From Cichorium intybus (taxonomy: Eukaryota > Streptophyta > Magnoliopsida > Asterales > Asteraceae): a DNA stretch of 64,000 nt. A model generated the notes under the pieces. That model was not told the origin of the DNA. It ran no database searches and saw nothing but the letters and a program-made list of their open reading frames with translations. Positions 59,565-64,000 of the stretch are shown in pieces. Numbering within the stretch: position 1 is the first letter of the stretch; each line of letters starts with the position of its first letter. The position numbers were made by a program, and so were the translations under genes. Location of the stretch: assembly GCA_023525715.1 (NCBI GenBank), contig CM042012.1, positions 46,043,441 through 46,107,440 of the forward strand, given 5' to 3'.

Positions 59565-60088
59565 TTAATAACATAAAAACCACTATACTTTGGTCAAAAT
59601 CCGGTTTAAGCACTATATTTTTTTTTGTTCTAAAAAAACCACTCATATTTTTAAAAAAATTCGTAAAAACCACTCATATTTTCAAAAAGATACATTGCGA
59701 CCACTATAACAAATTAAAGTCATGATTGTATGTTGCCAAATCGGAACACTTCTTACCCCCGTCGTATTCAAAATTTAGTGGATTCACTTGGACACTCTAT
59801 GCATTAACAACGTAGCCGAAGAGTTGTAGTTACGAAAACTAAAATTATATATAGACAACATTATGTATCATTTTCACTGCAATGAAGTTCCAATATTTGC
59901 TTAAAATGTCGATATGAAACTTTTCACATAATCTTTCGATGAAAAAAATCGTTAAAAGTCATAAAATAAAATGAACAGTGGTCAATATGAATTTTTTTTG
60001 AAAGTATGAGTGGTTTTTATGAAACAAAAAGAAATATAATGGTTACACCAGAATTTTGCTCAAATTACGATGGTTTTTATGTTATTAA
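59565..60088. mobile_element. Terminal-inverted-repeat element, 524 bp
   Basis: About 95-bp imperfect inverted ends: ttaataacataaaaaccact at 59565 pairs with the complement of agtggttt...tggtttttatgttattaa ending 60088. The shared interior of the arms includes aaaaaccactcatatttt and ggtcaaaatccggt.taa. No clear target duplication. No coding sequence. MULE-like or foldback; class uncertain. Confidence 0.65.
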
Positions 60089-60762
60089 CCCATTTATAAA
60101 TTATATCTTTATTGGCATTAGATATTATTTCAAACATTAGTATACATTGTCCATACCATTATACAAGAAATTACGTTCCAGTTTGGCGTTGTGATCCGTA
60201 TTCATTGGAAATAAATGACGCCAATAAGGCTATAAAGAACCGAATGAACATGTAGAAGCATCTGTACATTGTTCGTATTCTTTCTTTTATATTCATTAAG
60301 ATGTCAAACGAAGATAAACAAACGATCATAAATGAACGAAGAACATAAATGCACTTTAACATCCAAATCAAAAACCATAAACTTGATAATCAAGATTTGT
60401 GATATGGTGGTGGTGGTACTTTATAGCATCACTTTAATATTTTTACAAAGTATAGTTATTTTAAAACTTAGACCACTCTTGGAAGTGTATGTTCATTCAT
60501 TTATTGAATTATAAATAACCAAACATATACAAAACTCCATTATACTCCTATTAAATTGTTTGTTTTGTATAAAGCAAAGAAAAAGTCACGTGACTAAAAA
60601 AAATGATTTCGGATATGAAATAACATTAACCATCGAAAAATTACACATACAGCTTCGTGTTTCTTACAAACTAAAGTATACACGTTCCCGAACACAATAA
60701 CAATTAGTCAAAAAGACAAAAACACCCCTCTTAATGATACATTATGGATAATCGATCCACAG
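60089..60762. other. Intergenic, 3' side of the WD40-like gene
   Basis: AT-rich. It should contain the 3' UTR of the - strand gene that ends at 60763. No repeat or coding sequence recognised. Confidence 0.4.
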
Positions 60763-62854
60763 TTAGTTAGACCATACATGTAACAACCCATGGCTATTAC
60801 CCGTATAAATGTCATTACGTTCTTCATCATAGAAAAGGGCAGTTATGTCCTCCAACGCTTCCGTAACAGAGCTTGTAATCCTCCGTCGCGCCATCCGTTG
60901 TTTTAAGTTGCACCTGCACCTTTTGTGGGCCCCACTCGATACACAAACACAATCATCCGATATTGCATCGCTGTTTTTCGCCTTTACTTTTGCAAGACAT
61001 TTTCCCGTTAGAATATTACTGATATTGATCGAACCTGCTGCATCATTTAAAACAAACAAACACATTAATATTTTATCATATAATATTAATGTTAAAAATC
61101 AGAAAGTTACCATTTCCTTGTGTTAAAGGATCATCAGAATCAGCTTTACAATATGAAATAATAAGATCTTGATCACTTGTGATGTATATATTGTTAGTGT
61201 TACAGTCTGGATGCCATAACAAATGATCTTCAAATGAAGTCACTAATTCCCCACGAAAATTCCACACAGCAACTGTTCGGTTTCTAAATGTCAAAAACAA
61301 CTGATTTTCATATAAAAATATGAATGCTGATGGTGTCATAAATTCTGTCCTACTAACTTCTGTTAACTCAGAATTACGCACCTACATATATATATAACCA
61401 TCATGTCAGATTTATTTATCCAATCAATAATATAAAATTATAAATGCATGCTTACATCAAGAATCTGAAGATTTTCGTTCTCTTGTTTCACAAGAAGCTT
61501 TTCGTTAAACTGTTCGATAAAATCCACCTTTTTATTTCGATGAAGGAGATGATTGAAAGTTTTCAAAACTGTTCCGTCTTCGATTGAGAGAATCTTTAAG
61601 GGTACATGTCCACTTGCTTTATTAAATATCAACAGCATAATACCAGGGCTGTTTTCAACAATAAAAATATGTCACAATTAGTTAAAAGATTTAACAATAC
61701 ATTTATTTCAAATGTCAAGAAACTTACCTTATTTTGATTTCTTGGACATTTTTATCTGAAATGGAGTATAACATCATGTAGTTTTTCAAATCAAACACCT
61801 TGTAAATACTGACAAAATAACAAAAACAGAAATTAAAACCTGCCCGTAAAATGAAAATTGTGTAAAGATATAGAGGGTAAGAATTTTTACCTATCTTGTG
61901 CTGAAAATGTGAGTACTTTACCATTGACATCATCAAACTCCACAAATCCAGGCCATTTTAAAGACTCTGATTCAAAAAGAGCAAATCCTGCATCTGGTTT
62001 ACCTCTTCGAATATATCTGAAAAGATTATAGTATAAAAAATCTTGTATGTTGCTAAATTCTAACTAAATCTTGTAAGAATTTTACATACTCGATCCCTGT
62101 TGTTCGACATTTCAAGGAGCTGAAACTGTCTGAAGCATAGACTGAAACTGTAATGAGTGAATCGTTGTTTTTATTGTAAAACAGGCTTCTTATAACTTCA
62201 TCAGGACTCACATTTAGAAAGCATATCCTCTGGTTAGTTTCTGCATCAAATAAATATCATATATATCATATACCTTTTTTTCATTGTTGAATACATGATT
62301 TTAAAAAGGTTTAAGTTTTTATTCGTAATTATACCTCGACTAAATGCAGCACATATTCCAGATTGTGCAAGAGCAAAGACTATATCACGAGCAGCAACAA
62401 TCTCAACGATTTTTGATCGTTTTTTAAGAAATGGTAGTACCATAGAGCAGTGTCCTTTTGGATCATGGGTATCATACTCTTCCTGAAGGCAAATTATGCA
62501 AAAACGTTCTTATGTAAACTGGAAGTGTCAAAAACGCTACTGTGATTTCAAATTAATGAATCCTGTTATGTAAAGAATTCAACTATGTTTCGCCATGAAC
62601 AATAGAGAATCGGAAAACTTGAAACAACGCAAAATAACAGGAGGATAAACAAAAACCTGTAAGCGGATATTTCTGAACCTCTCCTGAGCATCACACATAC
62701 TAAACGAACGATCCCGCTTTGAACAAATCTCTCTCCTCTGAAGCTTCTTAACGCTATTCACAAACCCATCAACACCACCACGCGGCCGCTTCTTCGCCAC
62801 CACCCTCCGACCATTGCACGGACGTGGACTCGCGCTTATCCTCCTTCCGTCCAT
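60763..62854 (-). CDS. Conserved plant WD40/beta-propeller-like protein
   Basis: Eight exons on the - strand: 62657-62854, 62335-62482, 62090-62240, 61891-62016, 61728-61808, 61456-61648, 61111-61381 and 60763-61037, giving 480 aa with all phases closing. The protein starts with a basic region (MDGRRISASPRPCNGRRVVA, KKLQRRE), possibly a nuclear signal, then DAQERFRNIRLQEEYDTHDP. The rest is beta-rich with WD40-like blades (FLTFRNRTVAVWNFRGELVT, LISYCKA, ITALFYDEERNDIYTGNSHG, ending LHVWSN). From memory this is a strongly conserved single-copy-like plant family of the transducin/WD40 superfamily; I cannot name its function or symbol. An upstream in-frame Met at 62890 would add 12 residues; 62854 is preferred because the family start MxGRRI is there. 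The exon 3 donor (after 62090) is set by frame. Confidence 0.88.
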
Positions 62855-64000
62855 CGCTTCCTCTTCTAGCACGACTACCGTACAACACAAATCAAGCCCT
62901 AAAAAAACTTACAAGTACACATTTTCTAATGTACTGTGCTCAGAACCAACAAAGACAGTACTTAATTACAATAAAAATTCAAACATTCTTTTAAAAAGCC
63001 CTAAGAAAGGCGCCCCTAGTACAAATTATTAGGGCTTTTCGATTGCTCGTGGTCCTGAGCAATTATTAGCATACACTAGAGTAATTAGCAGAGAAGATTT
63101 GGAATTTCCTGACACTAATTCACCTAATCTGTGCCCTAAATCTATGAATTTGGCGAGTATGTCTCCAATTGTTCTGCTTCTCTCTCTACAGAAATAAAAA
63201 AAAAAAGGCAAGAGACAGCGAGAGAGAGAACAGAAGAAGGGGCCTAAACGTAAAACTAATAAATAAAACAATAAGATTATGCCGAATTTAATAAGGTATT
63301 TGGCGTCCGGCTTGATTTCAAATTCTAGATTTACAGTTTATTGCCTTGTAGTTTCAAATGTTTAAATTCGGTCCTTAAGTTTGAGAACGAGCATCAATAG
63401 TTGGCAAGTTATTTCACAACCTCATACGATAATCAAGGGATTGATTTCTATAACATCATCAAGCATTCGGTTTTATTCGACAAAATGAAATATTTAGACA
63501 GCTTTTTGCATGAATTTAATGTATAATATTTATATATGAGCGTAAGGAGTCATTTAATTGGCATGTCATTTCTCAGTCTCAAGTTGAAACTAAGTCTCAG
63601 CTCTTATAATTCACTATTGTATGGTTATGTAACCTCTCTGTAACCTCCTAATAACTTCTTGTGCTGATGAATCATATGGATAAGTGCCTCCTCCCATTTT
63701 TGCATCTCATAAACCCCTAACAATCTCCATGGAAGCACCCACGATTGCGATGTTTGTGTACATTAACCGGATATTTCCCATGTATAAGATGGAATTAGAT
63801 TTTTACTTTAATGTCTTTGCGATTGGATTTCATTTAATGCTTGATTTCAAGGATGGAGTTTATTTCTACTAAGCACATTCACCATCAAGTAGAGCAAGAG
63901 ACGACTAAAGAACCATGACATGATGTTGAGGATGTAAAATTTATATTGTACGTTTTTATTGCAATTGTTGTTTATCTAAATCGATAACAACGCTGAGGAC
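62855..64000. other. 5' region of the WD40-like gene and distal intergenic DNA
   Basis: 62855-63260 likely holds the promoter and 5' UTR of the - strand gene; a GA/CT-rich stretch at about 63170-63235 is typical of plant 5' UTRs. From 63270 to the end I see no gene or repeat; the frame 63684-63872 has no family signature. Confidence 0.4.

Overview
This is nuclear DNA of a flowering plant, very probably a eudicot. Genes are split by many small introns, the DNA is AT-rich, and most of it is transposable elements of plant type. The LTR families resemble those common in Asteraceae, but that assignment is inference only.

Four host genes can be assembled exon by exon. (1) A type I metacaspase with an LSD1-type zinc finger, + strand, 743-3805, 5 exons, 379 aa. 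(2) A SET/TPR protein of the SMYD4-like type, + strand, 9948-13146, 11 exons, 743 aa. (3) A COP1-interacting protein 7-like protein, - strand, 13592-16772, 6 exons, 872 aa, convergent with gene 2. (4) A conserved plant WD40-like protein, - strand, 60763-62854, 8 exons, 480 aa. All splice sites used are GT/AG and every phase closes. The genes sit at the two ends and show no common pathway.

Between 3.8 and 9.8 kb lie a dead Ty1/copia remnant, a tRNA-derived SINE with perfect target-site duplications, several MITE-like repeats and local duplications. From 17.6 to 23.6 kb there are two Mutator-like elements with long inverted repeats and perfect 9-bp target duplications. Both carry host gene fragments (Pack-MULE type): one an LRR receptor-kinase piece, the other an aspartic-protease piece. 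The first also holds a nested PIF/Harbinger-like element filled by a G-rich minisatellite.

From 23.9 to 57.5 kb the window is a stack of LTR retrotransposons, mostly coded on the - strand: a gypsy integrase remnant (+), a nearly intact Ty1/copia element (25826-33460), and a Ty3/gypsy chromovirus (35036-53475). A second gypsy-type element (42272-51008) is inserted inside the chromovirus next to its primer-binding site. Older LTR debris flanks these. All three young elements have complete LTR pairs and matching 5-bp target duplications. My by-eye LTR divergences are about 0.6% for each, so they inserted in the same recent period. The copia and outer gypsy polyproteins are each broken by a single in-frame stop codon. 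The nested element has fresh LTRs but a badly decayed interior, which implies it was moved in trans.

The most unusual pattern is in the gypsy-type LTRs. Several sequence-unrelated LTR families carry, at about the same internal position, an array of short family-specific palindromes. I have no established explanation for it. A non-autonomous CACTA element (57633-58424) and a terminal-inverted-repeat element (59565-60088) lie before the last gene.
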